Part shown: in pieces, positions 12,867 through 20,321 of the stretch
Position numbering within the stretch: the stretch's first letter is position 1
Layout: every line of letters starts with the position of its first letter
Source: a virus
DNA: 21,482 nt
Virus record (IMG/VR): IMGVR_UViG_3300034072_001639
Span: 1 to 21,482 of that record
Strand: one strand, 5' to 3'
Position numbers and translations under genes: made by a program
Notes under the pieces: generated by a model
Databases searched by the model: none
What the model was told of the DNA's origin: nothing
What the model saw: only the letters and a program-made list of their open reading frames with translations

Positions 12867-13318
12867 GAGTCAATCTCCGAACGGTCGAACTCAGGCCACA
12901 ACTGATTATTGATGATGGGAAATTCCGTCAGTGCCAGGACATCATCCAGGGCAGCTACCTGGTCTTCAATAAAATTGCTGGCAGCGCGGATCGCATCGAT
13001 TTCGTGAAAGCCCGGGTCACGATTTTCGCGTATGGCATTCAGCTGTTTCCAAATCGGGAATCGCTCATTGATGCGGCGGGAGGCCTCTCGCCGGATAGCT
13101 CGCACGCATGCGCTTCTTGCCGCTTCCACGGTCTGCGGCCGCAAGCTGCGCAGCTGCGGGCGGCCCCGCTCATCGGGTACGATCTCCAGGCCTTGGGCCT
13201 GACCCGCAAGCAGCGCAGCGTGACGCCTGGCCGTTACCGTCACTGCGTCTTGCGGTATGGAGCGATGGAAGCGGCTATCAAAAAACCCCCGAGCGGAGGC
13301 GCTGTATCTGATCGTCAT
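12863..13318 (-). CDS. Tail fibre assembly-like protein
   Basis: From ATG 13318 there are 151 residues, with the H stop overlapping as ATGA. The N-terminus (MTIRYSASARGFFDSRFHRS, then IPQDAVTVTARRHAALLAGQ) has the YS...GFFD...IP.DAV.(I/V)T...HAALL.GQ.QG pattern of the tail fibre assembly (gpG/Tfa) N-terminal domain. The C-terminal half is helical and charged. These proteins help fold the adjacent fibre. An in-frame upstream start at 13351 would add residues inside H that do not fit the family. It is followed directly by the tailspike gene. Confidence 0.75.
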   Translation of the reverse strand: MTIRYSASARGFFDSRFHRSIPQDAVTVTARRHAALLAGQAQGLEIVPDERGRPQLRSLRPQTVEAARSACVRAIRREASRRINERFPIWKQLNAIRENRDPGFHEIDAIRAASNFIEDQVAALDDVLALTEFPIINNQLWPEFDRSEIDS

Positions 13319-14385
13319 GACAGGTCGATCCTTCCGATGGCCATGAAGCAACAGGCATCATTGCTGGCGTTGGCATTGTGGACCGAGAAGCCACTGGGGC
13401 TGATGGTGTTGGCCCTGACCGCCGGGTAATTGTCCTGCGCGTCGTTGCTGGTGTCGCTGGTACCATCAACCACCACCGAAAAGGCGTTGCCGGTAAAGCT
13501 GATCGGGAACGCAACCGAAGTCTGACTATTCGGCCCGGCGCTGAATCGTCCCCATTGCACCAGCGGCGTGTTGGCGGGATCTGCTGCCGGGATGATGGCA
13601 TAGCCATTTTCGAGCATCGACTTGGTCATCGGGCCAAGAGATGCGGGGGTCAGCGCGCGGTCATTGGCCGTCCCCATGCGCGCCTGTGCCGGGCTGGCTG
13701 CCGTCACGGTGAGCACCCGATCCGCTGTCAGGTTGCCGCCACCGGTAACCAGGCCGCCGCCAGTGATATTGCGCCCTTGCAAGGCAGTGATAGCTGCGTT
13801 GACCGCACCTTGAAAGGTGGTGAAAGCTGCGTCGATGACGTCGGCCAGGGCATCGAGCCTCCGCTTGGTCTTTTTGGGGGTCATGATGCGAGTGTCATCA
13901 TCACCGGCATCGGCCTCCGAATTGTCGGCGATCTCGGCAACGCCCTTGACCGTCTCGCTGGCAGGGGGATTCAGGAAAAGCGCATCACCAAATTCGATCA
14001 GCGCCGCCATGTTGTTGGCAAAGGCGATATCGAAAATGATGAGGCCGGTGGCGAGTTGCGCCTTGCTCAAAACGGGCTCTTCACTGGCGCTGTACACTGC
14101 AAGCAGCACGCCGGCATCAGTGTAGATTCCGATCCCGGTCACATCATAGACATCCGCGCTGGGGTCATAGGCAGTGACGTGAACCACATTCTCGCTGACC
14201 GCCTGGCCTGACACAGCATCGATCCGCTTGAATTCGCCCGGCAACGCATCGATCGTCGGCGCTGCAATGAAGGGGGTTGCCGTCAGTCCGATTTCGGTGA
14301 TCCGGATTTCATCGGTGCCGCCGCTTTCGGCCGCCACAATGGCATCCAGGCCGGCATTGGTGACCATCATTGCAAGTGCTGCCAT
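13315..14385 (-). CDS. H: Tail fibre protein gpH
   Basis: The 356-residue fibre is short relative to P2 gpH (~670). The N-terminal ~150 residues (MAALAMMVTNAGLDAIVAAE, then ITEIGLTATPF) are the conserved P2-H/phage tail-collar attachment region. Residues ~155-180 carry the linker ETVKGVAEIADNSEADAGDD followed by the TRIMTPKKTKR motif seen in many fibres. The C-terminus (VQWGRFSAGPNSQTSVAFPI and GFSVHNANASNDACCFMAIG) matches the gp53-like tip domain. The start shares a base with the gpI stop (TGATG). It binds receptor together with the downstream tailspike; two receptor-binding proteins in series may extend host range. Confidence 0.9.
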   Translation of the reverse strand: MAALAMMVTNAGLDAIVAAESGGTDEIRITEIGLTATPFIAAPTIDALPGEFKRIDAVSGQAVSENVVHVTAYDPSADVYDVTGIGIYTDAGVLLAVYSASEEPVLSKAQLATGLIIFDIAFANNMAALIEFGDALFLNPPASETVKGVAEIADNSEADAGDDDTRIMTPKKTKRRLDALADVIDAAFTTFQGAVNAAITALQGRNITGGGLVTGGGNLTADRVLTVTAASPAQARMGTANDRALTPASLGPMTKSMLENGYAIIPAADPANTPLVQWGRFSAGPNSQTSVAFPISFTGNAFSVVVDGTSDTSNDAQDNYPAVRANTISPSGFSVHNANASNDACCFMAIGRIDLS

Positions 14386-15038
14386 CAGCTCACCTCCATG
14401 AATGCATTGTCTTCCCTGGTAATGGGTTCGCCATCCTCGGTTTGAAGGTAGCTATCCCAGCGCGGATCTGGGTCATGTGCCGCAGCCAGATCAAAGCGGA
14501 TTGAAGTGGCTGTCATTGCAGCAGGCGAGAGATAGGCCATCGCCTGCGCCTCGAGATACTGGACGAAGGTGAAATGCGAGCGCGCAGGCTTGACCGAAGC
14601 CACGTCGCGAATGATGGCCGCTGCAGTCTCTGCGCTCAGAAAACTGGGCGGAATAAGGTTGGCGGGCATCCGCACTTCGAAAGTGTGGACCGGCTGACGG
14701 GGATTTGCCTCGAACCACTCGACGATCTCGAGCAGCGGATTGAAGCGATCGAGCACCTCGCGCAAGATCGCGCGTGTACCCTTACGGCGATGAAAGGGAA
14801 TGGCATCCCAGATAGCAGTACGGCGCTCTTCTTCCGTCCATTGCGGATCCCAGCGGGCGATCGCAAGCCCCCAGGCGAGGAAGGGCAGCAGCTCAGCCGG
14901 GCACGTGTCAGGGTTCCAGAGGTTGCCGACCTGGGAGATATCGATGTCGGCGCGCATGGCCGCTTCAAGCGCCATTTCGGAGCTTTGCGCGTTCGGCGGC
15001 AGCAGGCTCGTGCCAAGGATTTCGTCTGGGAGGGGCAT
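14385..15038 (-). CDS. I: Baseplate protein gpI
   Basis: The 217-residue protein has the family core LWNPDTCPAELLPFLAWGLA, then RWDPQWTEEERRTAIWDAIP and HRRKGTRAILREVLDRF. P2 gpI is 176 residues. It is a baseplate component that connects J to the tail fibre H. The start lies 9 bases past the J stop, and the gene overlaps H by one base. The C-terminal ~60 residues are less conserved. Confidence 0.95.
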   Translation of the reverse strand: MPLPDEILGTSLLPPNAQSSEMALEAAMRADIDISQVGNLWNPDTCPAELLPFLAWGLAIARWDPQWTEEERRTAIWDAIPFHRRKGTRAILREVLDRFNPLLEIVEWFEANPRQPVHTFEVRMPANLIPPSFLSAETAAAIIRDVASVKPARSHFTFVQYLEAQAMAYLSPAAMTATSIRFDLAAAHDPDPRWDSYLQTEDGEPITREDNAFMEVS

Positions 15039-15047
15039 CGCGCGCGA

Positions 15048-15971
15048 TCAGTCCCAAGTGCCGCCGATGGTGACATCGATGTCGGCACAGTGGCCTGCCT
15101 GCAGCATGCTGTAGACCTGATCGACGGCAGGCTCCGCCAGTTCGACACGCTGGACGCCGGCGACATGCAGCGCCGCGATGATCGCCGATCGCGGGATGTC
15201 GCGGCCTAGGCGGCGTGCGGTAGCAAGATAGCTGTTCAGACTGCCAAGCGCGGTGTTGAGGATCAGCTCGGGATCGGGACCCGAATACAGCCAGAGCGCA
15301 GCGACGACATCGAAGGGCTGGATATCAGCAGACTGCACGGTGACCAGATCGGTCAGAGGCCGCACCTGGTCGTTGAGCAGCACGGCTTCGACCGCTGCCA
15401 GCGTTCCCGGCGGAGCGGTGCCATCGCCGGTGCGCGACAGGACCGAGACAACGACCTCGCCCGGCTCAGGCGAGGTGGCCGACGCATCAAGCACGTCACC
15501 CGATGCCGAGATCGCGTGATAGACATAGGCCATTTCAGGCCCGGCGACCGAGAAGCTGTGTGGGGCGAGCAGCACGCGGCGGCGCAGCTCATCGTCGTTT
15601 TCCATGACGGCCCCGGCCCCTGTTACCGGATTGGCGGGCGTGATCTCGAGTCGCTCGACCGCGTAGAGCGCCGCCAGGTGATCGAGATTGGAGCCGTGAG
15701 CAAAAGCGATGAGCAGCTGCCGCGCCGCATCGTCGAACGCTTGGGCAAGCACCTGTTCGTCATAGCTGTCAGCCTGCAGCAGCTTGATCGCCGGATCGGA
15801 TTCTACCAGCGCGCTAAAGGGCGGGAACAGCGCGAGAAGCTGGGCACGCTTGGCCTCATAGCGCGTTTCGAAATCCGTCTGCGGCACCACCGAGGGCGGC
15901 GGCAGTCGCGACAGATCGATGGCTGGCGAAGTGGCGATGGACGAAATCGACATGGCTGTCAGCAGCATCAT
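15048..15971 (-). CDS. J: Baseplate protein gpJ
   Basis: The 307-residue protein is close to P2 gpJ (302). It begins near IDLSRLPPPSVV, followed by FETRYEAKRAQLLALFP, then the gp47-type core with VLAQAFDDAARQLLIAFAHG and SNLDHLAALYAVERL, and the C-terminal LNSYLATARRLGRDIPRSAI segment. J is a T4 gp6/gp47-like wedge protein. Several starts are possible: ATG 15971, the adjacent ATG 15968, or ATG 15953 (MSISSIATSP). None has a strong ribosome binding site. The 45-base element at 15976-16020 ends just 4 bases before 15971, which makes 15953 a serious alternative. Confidence 0.93.
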   Translation of the reverse strand: MMLLTAMSISSIATSPAIDLSRLPPPSVVPQTDFETRYEAKRAQLLALFPPFSALVESDPAIKLLQADSYDEQVLAQAFDDAARQLLIAFAHGSNLDHLAALYAVERLEITPANPVTGAGAVMENDDELRRRVLLAPHSFSVAGPEMAYVYHAISASGDVLDASATSPEPGEVVVSVLSRTGDGTAPPGTLAAVEAVLLNDQVRPLTDLVTVQSADIQPFDVVAALWLYSGPDPELILNTALGSLNSYLATARRLGRDIPRSAIIAALHVAGVQRVELAEPAVDQVYSMLQAGHCADIDVTIGGTWD

Positions 15972-15975
15972 GCCT

Positions 15976-16020
15976 TGGCCAAAGGCCAGCGGGCGCGATT
16001 GTTACCGGGCCGATTACAAC
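15976..16020 (-). promoter_or_regulatory. 45-base element, candidate late promoter P_V
   Basis: This is the second copy of the 9545-9589 element (41/45 identical). The dyad part (15998-16020) is less symmetric than the other copy but keeps TTGTTACCGGGCCG and TTACAAC. The hairpin part keeps GGCCAAAGGCC. It stands directly upstream of J, where P2 has its P_V late promoter (in P2, upstream of V). If the start point were ~55 bases past the dyad centre it would fall near 15954, at one of the J start codons. Confidence 0.6.
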
Positions 16021-16044
16021 GGTGCGGCCCGGCATGGCGCTAGC

Positions 16045-16096
16045 AAAACCAGCCGGGCCTGACCCGATAAGTTGAGTACTCAACATATCGGGCTGG
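16045..16096 (-). terminator. Terminator-like 30-bp palindrome with T-run
   Basis: CCCGATAAGTTGAGT (16063-16077) and ACTCAACATATCGGG (16078-16092) form a 30-base palindrome with a single mismatch. In the minus direction an outer CCAGCC/GGCTGG pair (16096-16091 with 16054-16049) can also form and is followed by TTTT (16048-16045). It lies after S and before the P_V candidate, so it probably ends the O-to-S operon. A protein-binding site is an alternative reading for the uninterrupted palindrome. Confidence 0.55.
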
Positions 16097-16150
16097 CGGG
16101 CGCATGACTTTTGGCCAACCGGAGAAATAGGACAAAAACGACATGGGCCG

Positions 16151-16624
16151 CTACCCATCGGCCAGGGATTGCATCACTGACTCGAGCACCCTTTCCATGT
16201 CATCACCGCCAAATCCGAGCAGGCGACGCGCTTCATAGCGCGCGCGGATAGTGCTGCCGTCACGTGTGCGCCCCACTCGATCGGTCCGGCCATCATGGTG
16301 CACCTCGGCAATGCGCTGGGCGTTGCCGCCGCCGAAATCGAGCTCGACGCTGTCTGGCGTGGCCTTGATACGCATGTTGCGGGCCATGCGCAGGCGGCGG
16401 AACATGCGCTTGCGACGGATAGGCTTGCCGTCTGGTCCGATGCGTGGCCGGCGCGGAGCCATGGCCTTGCCATCGGGTTCCTTGTTGGCAGCGATGCGCT
16501 GGGCATTGGACCGGCGAAGCGACTGGCCGACCTTCAATGACAGCTTTCGGCGCGCGCCCGGCTCCAAGCGCAGCATGAGGCCATCAAGCCAGTCTTCAAC
16601 CTTGGTGAGATCGGTGTCGGCCAT
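16151..16624 (-). CDS. S: Tail completion protein gpS (virion morphogenesis)
   Basis: From ATG 16624 the protein has 157 residues (P2 gpS has 150). Family features include LEPGARRKLSLKVGQSLRRS near the N-terminus, the basic linker DGKAMAPRRPRIGPDGKPIR, and the C-terminal RYEARRLLGFGGDDMERVLE. It completes the tail for head joining together with gpR. A TTG at 16630 overlaps the R stop (TTGA) and is an alternative start adding two residues. Confidence 0.93.
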   Translation of the reverse strand: MADTDLTKVEDWLDGLMLRLEPGARRKLSLKVGQSLRRSNAQRIAANKEPDGKAMAPRRPRIGPDGKPIRRKRMFRRLRMARNMRIKATPDSVELDFGGGNAQRIAEVHHDGRTDRVGRTRDGSTIRARYEARRLLGFGGDDMERVLESVMQSLADG

Positions 16625-16626
16625 GA

Positions 16627-17130
16627 TCAATGCCAGGGCGGCAGCGGTCCGTCTTCATCGGCGATCTCGGTGAGCGGCAGGGTGCCCGGAGCCGGTTCTC
16701 CATCGCTGGCGATCAGGGGCAGGTCATCGTCGAACAGCGGCACCGGCTCATCCAGGTGCTTAAGATCAAAGCCACCATCCTCGCGCCGGGTGGCCAGCAC
16801 GTTCTCATCGAGCTGGATCTGCAGCTGGAGATCCACGGTCTTGCTGTCGATGAGATCGACCTCGATCGAGAAGGCTTCCTTGCCAGGGGTGAGCAGCTCA
16901 GGCTGATGTTGGCGCAGCCAGTTGGTCACCGCCAGAATGACGACACTGGGCTGCCCTGAAAATTCGATCAGGATGACATTGAGCCGGTAGCGATAGGCAA
17001 AGCCGAGCGTGGGGGTCGAGCAGGCAACGATGCTGCCCTGATCGACCCACATCAGAAGCTTTGCCGGATCGCGCGCCAGATCGGGCTGGAGCGCAACTAT
17101 CGCGGCGCGCAGGGACGCGGGCTTGATCAT
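16627..17130 (-). CDS. R: Tail completion protein gpR
   Basis: The 167-residue protein is close to P2 gpR (155). It opens MIKPASLRAAIVALQPDLAR, then LLMWVDQGSIVACSTPTLGF and YRLNVILIEFSG, the usual gpR pattern, with NWLRQHQPELLT in the middle. The C-terminal 45 residues are acidic and variable. The ATG overlaps the holin stop (ATGA). R and S together close the tail end that receives the head. Confidence 0.93.
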   Translation of the reverse strand: MIKPASLRAAIVALQPDLARDPAKLLMWVDQGSIVACSTPTLGFAYRYRLNVILIEFSGQPSVVILAVTNWLRQHQPELLTPGKEAFSIEVDLIDSKTVDLQLQIQLDENVLATRREDGGFDLKHLDEPVPLFDDDLPLIASDGEPAPGTLPLTEIADEDGPLPPWH

Positions 17131-17429
17131 GCCGGGTCACTTTCCGGCAACTGGGCCATGTCGCCGACGCGTGCCTGAGGCACGGATGATGTCAGCTGGT
17201 CTCCCATCCGCTCTACCTGCCTGCCGGATGAGAGAGCGATCAGGGCGGAGAGGCAGTCAGCGATCTTGACCACCAGGCCACCGGCGATGGCGGAGAAGAT
17301 CGATTCCGCCCAGTCGGGAAGCTGGCCCCATGTCATGGCGGCGATGATCGCCAGCAGCACGATGAAGCAGCCGGCGGCGATGAACTTGACGACGCTGCGG
17401 TCGCCCTGACGATCGAGTACGCTGCTCAT
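17127..17429 (-). CDS. Holin-like two-TM protein
   Basis: From ATG 17429 (overlapping the endolysin stop as ATGA) the protein has 100 residues. Hydrophobic segments at about 15-35 (VKFIAAGCFIVLLAIIAAM) and 43-66 (IFSAIAGGLVVKIADCLSAL) flank a short polar turn, followed by a polar C-terminal tail. Its size, topology and position next to the endolysin are those of a holin that forms membrane lesions for lysis. It follows the endolysin, whereas P2 has holin Y before endolysin K. An ATG at 17441 in the same frame is less likely. Confidence 0.75.
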   Translation of the reverse strand: MSSVLDRQGDRSVVKFIAAGCFIVLLAIIAAMTWGQLPDWAESIFSAIAGGLVVKIADCLSALIALSSGRQVERMGDQLTSSVPQARVGDMAQLPESDPA

Positions 17430-18154
17430 CGGGCGCTCCACTTCGCATGGGCCTTGGCGATCTTGATGTGATAAGCATTCTTCGCATAGCCCGTGCCGTT
17501 ATATCCCTCAGCGAAGGGGATGCAGGCCGCATGCACGTTGCTGATCTGCCGCAGCTCATCCTGCAGACGCCTGCTCTCGATAAAGGCGCAGAAGGCATCT
17601 AGGTGATCGCGCTCGCTGCGCTTCATGGCGTCCCAGAACAGCTCGACCGTGGCAAAGCCCGCTGCCCGATGGTTGAAGCCCATGATCTGGTAGCGGCCTG
17701 CCGAGGCAGACTTGAGCGCGGCCTCGGCATCGAGCGCGATCGCCTGGTTGAGCCGGTCCCACTCCCCTGCCCCGCCGATATAGAGCTTCTTGTTCCACGA
17801 CCTGCTGGACAGGTTCGGGTGGCTGGCGCGAAACCGACCATCGGTGAATTCGTCGAACTTGTGGGCTTCGAACAGGGCGCGCGGCCTGCCATCGGGCAGG
17901 AAGCCGCTGCCGTTGCTCTCGACCTCATCGACCGCGCGGATCTGTGCCACGGTACAGCCGAGGCGGGCGGCGGCGGCGGCATAGTCCTGCGGCGAGAGTC
18001 CGATCTTGGCGATCGGCGCGAGCGCAGCGGGGGCGCGGCGGCGGTCCCAGCTGGCAGCGAGCTGGTTGATCAGGTCAACCTCTGGCTGCACGAACTGGTT
18101 GGCGGGGGCGCTAGGGCGCAACAGCGCAACAATCCGGTCGGCGGTGGTGGTCAT
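17426..18154 (-). CDS. Endolysin, N-acetylmuramidase
   Basis: From ATG 18154 (GGAGG 7 bases upstream, overlapping the preceding stop as ATGA) there are 242 residues. Residues ~45-242 match the phage N-acetylmuramidase domain: VDEVESNGSGFLPDGRPRAL with the candidate catalytic Glu79, FEAHKF (Glu96), SAGRYQIMGFNHRAAG (151-166), and a C-terminal YNGTGYAKNAYHIKIAKAHA. It cleaves the peptidoglycan glycan backbone. No signal peptide is seen, so release through the neighbouring holin is expected. It replaces the unrelated P2 gpK endolysin. The first 35 residues are a helical extension. Confidence 0.92.
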   Translation of the reverse strand: MTTTADRIVALLRPSAPANQFVQPEVDLINQLAASWDRRRAPAALAPIAKIGLSPQDYAAAAARLGCTVAQIRAVDEVESNGSGFLPDGRPRALFEAHKFDEFTDGRFRASHPNLSSRSWNKKLYIGGAGEWDRLNQAIALDAEAALKSASAGRYQIMGFNHRAAGFATVELFWDAMKRSERDHLDAFCAFIESRRLQDELRQISNVHAACIPFAEGYNGTGYAKNAYHIKIAKAHAKWSAR

Positions 18155-18492
18155 GACGTGGCCTCCTCCAAGCGCATTTCCTCGAGCAGCTGCTTTGCGC
18201 GCTTCAGCGTACGGTGACCGGGGTCGATGCCTTCCATCGCATCGAGCAACAGCTGGATGATTGTCCACATCTTGGCGCGGCGCTTGTCTCCCCGCTCCTC
18301 GCGCTCCTCGCATTCCTTGAGGGCATTCTCGATCCGGCGGAATCGCTCCTCGAGCTTTTCGGCCTCCCGCACGGCTGCCTGCTGGCGCTCGATCCGCCAA
18401 GCATCGTACTTGTTCCATGCGAACTTGAGACCGACGCCCAGCGTAGCCAGCAGCGTGACGATCGCCGAAATCAGGGCGGGTGCATGTACCAT
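18151..18492 (-). CDS. Small TM + coiled-coil protein, spanin-like
   Basis: The start ATG at 18492 lies 2 bases after the X stop, and the gene ends in a TGA overlapping the endolysin ATG. The protein has 113 residues: a transmembrane anchor at about 5-25 (ALISAIVTLLATLGVGLKF), then an E/R/K-rich coiled coil (about 32-85) and a helical tail. This is the topology of an inner-membrane spanin (Rz-like) and the position is in the lysis cassette, so i-spanin is plausible. No lipobox-bearing o-spanin was found overlapping it in the other frames, so the assignment stays tentative; a lysis regulator is an alternative. Confidence 0.7.
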   Translation of the reverse strand: MVHAPALISAIVTLLATLGVGLKFAWNKYDAWRIERQQAAVREAEKLEERFRRIENALKECEEREERGDKRRAKMWTIIQLLLDAMEGIDPGHRTLKRAKQLLEEMRLEEATS

Positions 18493-18494
18493 TG

Positions 18495-18707
18495 TCAGTC
18501 CCATAGCTGGATGGTCTCGCGCATCGCGGGCGCGGTCTCGGTGATGTCGGGCAGTTGCACGACGGTGCCTTCGGCGAGCTGGGGACCGGCTGCGGCCAGC
18601 CCCGGGTTGAGCGTATAGGCCTGTTCCGTCACGCCCTGGGTGCGCCCCAGCACGCGCCAACAGATGGCATCGAGAGTCTCGCCAGCCAGAGCGGTTGCGG
18701 TGGTCAT
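18495..18707 (-). CDS. X: Tail protein gpX
   Basis: The 70-residue protein is of gpX size (67 in P2). TALAGETLDAICWRVLGRTQ, then NPGLAAAGPQLAEGTVVQLP is the LysM-like fold typical of tail protein X. The ATG overlaps the L stop (ATGA). It lies between head completion L and the lysis genes, as in P2. Confidence 0.93.
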   Translation of the reverse strand: MTTATALAGETLDAICWRVLGRTQGVTEQAYTLNPGLAAAGPQLAEGTVVQLPDITETAPAMRETIQLWD

Positions 18708-19198
18708 AGCAGCGACACCCGGTTGCGCGGCACCGGCTTCTCAGCCCCGATCGAGAGCAGATCGCTGATCGCATGATGCGCCATGCGGCGATATTCGTCA
18801 GCGGTGAGCCGTTCGTTTTCGCTGCGGATATTGGCCTGATCGGAGGCGACCAGATCGCGATGGGTATCGGCGACTTCGGCGGCGGCGTAATAGCGGATGA
18901 TGCGTTCCCACAATACCACCGAGCGTTTGCGCCCGCCAATGCTGACATCATCGATCGCCGCCAGATCAGCAGCCCCGTTGGCCGCCCAGCTGCTGCGCCA
19001 GGCGTGCAGTTGCCTCAGCGCGGTGATGACCGCGCCCTCGATCGCGGCGACCAGGCGTTCATGGGTGACCACGCCCTCGCCGATGCGGAGCGTGTCGCGG
19101 ATGGCGTTGACGTCGATCGCCGGAAACCAGTCGTCGACGCTGACCGAGCTGTCGGCGGGAGAGGCCGGTGCGGGCGGCGTGGCGATGAAACCTGACAC
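18704..19198 (-). CDS. L: Head completion protein gpL
   Basis: The 164-residue protein matches P2 gpL (169). Its N-terminus MSGFIATPPAP reads into VDDWFPAIDVNAIRDTLRIG, followed by VTHERLVAAIEGAVITALRQ and the C-terminal LTADEYRRMAHHAISDLLSI. gpL seals the capsid after DNA packaging. The start codon is GTG at 19198, with AAAGG about 10 bases upstream. The gene follows M after a 120-base gap. Confidence 0.93.
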   Translation of the reverse strand: MSGFIATPPAPASPADSSVSVDDWFPAIDVNAIRDTLRIGEGVVTHERLVAAIEGAVITALRQLHAWRSSWAANGAADLAAIDDVSIGGRKRSVVLWERIIRYYAAAEVADTHRDLVASDQANIRSENERLTADEYRRMAHHAISDLLSIGAEKPVPRNRVSLL

Positions 19199-19265
19199 TG
19201 CGCGGGCCTTTCTGTTCTTCCGGGCCGAACCGCTTTACGGGGGGTGGGGATCGCCTGTGGCTTAT

Positions 19266-19295
19266 GGGCGGACCCTGGCCAGAGATGATCCGCCC
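19266..19295. repeat. Hairpin in the M-L spacer
   Basis: GGGCGGA (19266-19272) pairs perfectly with TCCGCCC (19289-19295); the 16-base loop contains the small palindrome CTGGCCAG. It lies in the 120-base gap between M and L, and no gene was found there. No T-run follows, so transcription through to L should continue. Confidence 0.5.
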
Positions 19296-19318
19296 CCCGA
19301 GCGGCGTGGGCCGATCCT

Positions 19319-20074
19319 TCAATCCTGTCCGGTCTGGTCAGCGGGCGGCGTGACCAGGCGCTCGAGGCGCTCGATATCCTTCTTGACCCCGATGGCCTTG
19401 TTGAGCTGCAGCGCACGCTTGCAGGCATCGAGCGCAGCGTGCAGCAGCGCGGCCTTGCCCCCTGCGGGCGCGCTGTCCGCCTCTGCATCGAATTCATCGG
19501 CGGCCCTGGCATAGGCGCGGCCCAGAGCCTTGAGCAGCTTGGCGCGCGCCTGATCGGGCATGTCGTAATCGCCGGTCAGCCTGTCGAGCCGCATGAGCTG
19601 CTCAAGCGTGGCGAGCTGCGGCTCAGCCAGCACGGCGGTGGCGATCTCTTCGGCGAGCAGGCAGGCGGGCGTGCGCAGATAGCGTTCGGGCAGCGTGATG
19701 CCGAAGCGCAGCACATGCTCGCCGATGTCGAGCGCACGTTCGAAATCGCGATAGTCGATCGCCCAAATCATCATCTGCGCGACAATCTCATCTTGCGCGG
19801 CAGTGCCCTCGGCACCGGCGGCGAGCGCGCCATCGACCCATGCCCGGAAGGTCTCGGCCATCTCGCGCTTGATCGGATTGCGGCCCTCGATCGACTGGAT
19901 GTCTGAGAGCGACCGAAGATTGTCCTGCAGCACCGCGTAAAGCGCGCGATACTCGCTGGCGACCTCGCCGGTTTCCGGCATGGCAACGGCCTGGCCGACC
20001 ACTGCGGCGTTCGCGGCAGCACCGGCCAAGGTTGCGCGGATCTTCTGCTGGTGACGGCGGAACGGGCTTAGCAT
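19319..20074 (-). CDS. M: Small terminase subunit gpM
   Basis: The 251-residue protein is close to P2 gpM (247). It has MLSPFRRHQQKIRATLAGAA at the N-terminus, the conserved DEIVAQMMIWAIDYRDFERA, LDIGEHVLRFGITLPERYLR and TPACLLAEEIATAV segments, and an ending GVKKDIERLERLV like that of P2. It selects the genome for packaging together with the ATPase P (outside the window). AGGA lies about 7 bases before ATG. The gene is separated from N by a 247-base structured gap, where P2 has only a short one. Confidence 0.95.
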   Translation of the reverse strand: MLSPFRRHQQKIRATLAGAAANAAVVGQAVAMPETGEVASEYRALYAVLQDNLRSLSDIQSIEGRNPIKREMAETFRAWVDGALAAGAEGTAAQDEIVAQMMIWAIDYRDFERALDIGEHVLRFGITLPERYLRTPACLLAEEIATAVLAEPQLATLEQLMRLDRLTGDYDMPDQARAKLLKALGRAYARAADEFDAEADSAPAGGKAALLHAALDACKRALQLNKAIGVKKDIERLERLVTPPADQTGQD

Positions 20075-20103
20075 GGCAGGTCCTGAAGCTGGGGTTCATC
20101 ATT

Positions 20104-20313
20104 GTGGGGGCTTCCCACCCTCCTCGACCTGACCGTCAGGCTCCAGCGACCCTTTCGGGCTTGTTCGCTGCCATGTCCCCGGCATTGGCTTCCGGGGCTT
20201 TAGGCTCTCATGCGGGGTGCGGTCTGAAACCCTTGGAGGCTGACCCAATAATCAGCCGCTGGAGGCCCACTCAAATCGTTGGGCGAGCCGTGCCAGACAC
20301 CCCTCTCGGGTGT
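20104..20313 (-). ncRNA. Candidate structured RNA between N and M
   Basis: The 247 bases from 20075 to 20321 contain six inverted repeats in a row: 20104-20118 (GTGGG/CCCAC), 20128-20140 (CCTGAC/GTCAGG), 20145-20169 (AGCGA-CCC/GGG-TCGCT), 20177-20197 (CCCCGG/CCGGGG), 20238-20257 (GGCTGA/TCAGCC) and 20297-20313 (ACACCC/GGGTGT). No convincing coding frame fills the gap; the best is a 28-codon frame without a ribosome binding site. The strand is assumed from the operon. It might be a stable RNA, an mRNA processing element or a translation control for M. The hairpins are seen; the RNA role is inferred. Confidence 0.4.
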
Positions 20314-20321
20314 TTCGGAAC

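Noticed and set aside
13378-14211. A 277-codon plus-strand open frame opposite H
   Set aside because: It is antisense to the tail fibre gene, with no recognisable motifs or ribosome binding site.
16063-16092. A telomere-resolution (protelomerase) site
   Set aside because: The palindrome is suggestive, but there is no protelomerase gene, and an internal late-operon position with a downstream T-run fits a terminator better.
18155-18418. An 88-residue N-terminal extension of the endolysin
   Set aside because: It would lie entirely inside the coiled-coil gene. ATG 18154 has GGAGG at proper spacing and an ATGA overlap.
20099-20185. A 28-codon minus-strand ORF in the N-M spacer
   Set aside because: It has no ribosome binding site, is built across three of the hairpins, and shows no recognisable features.
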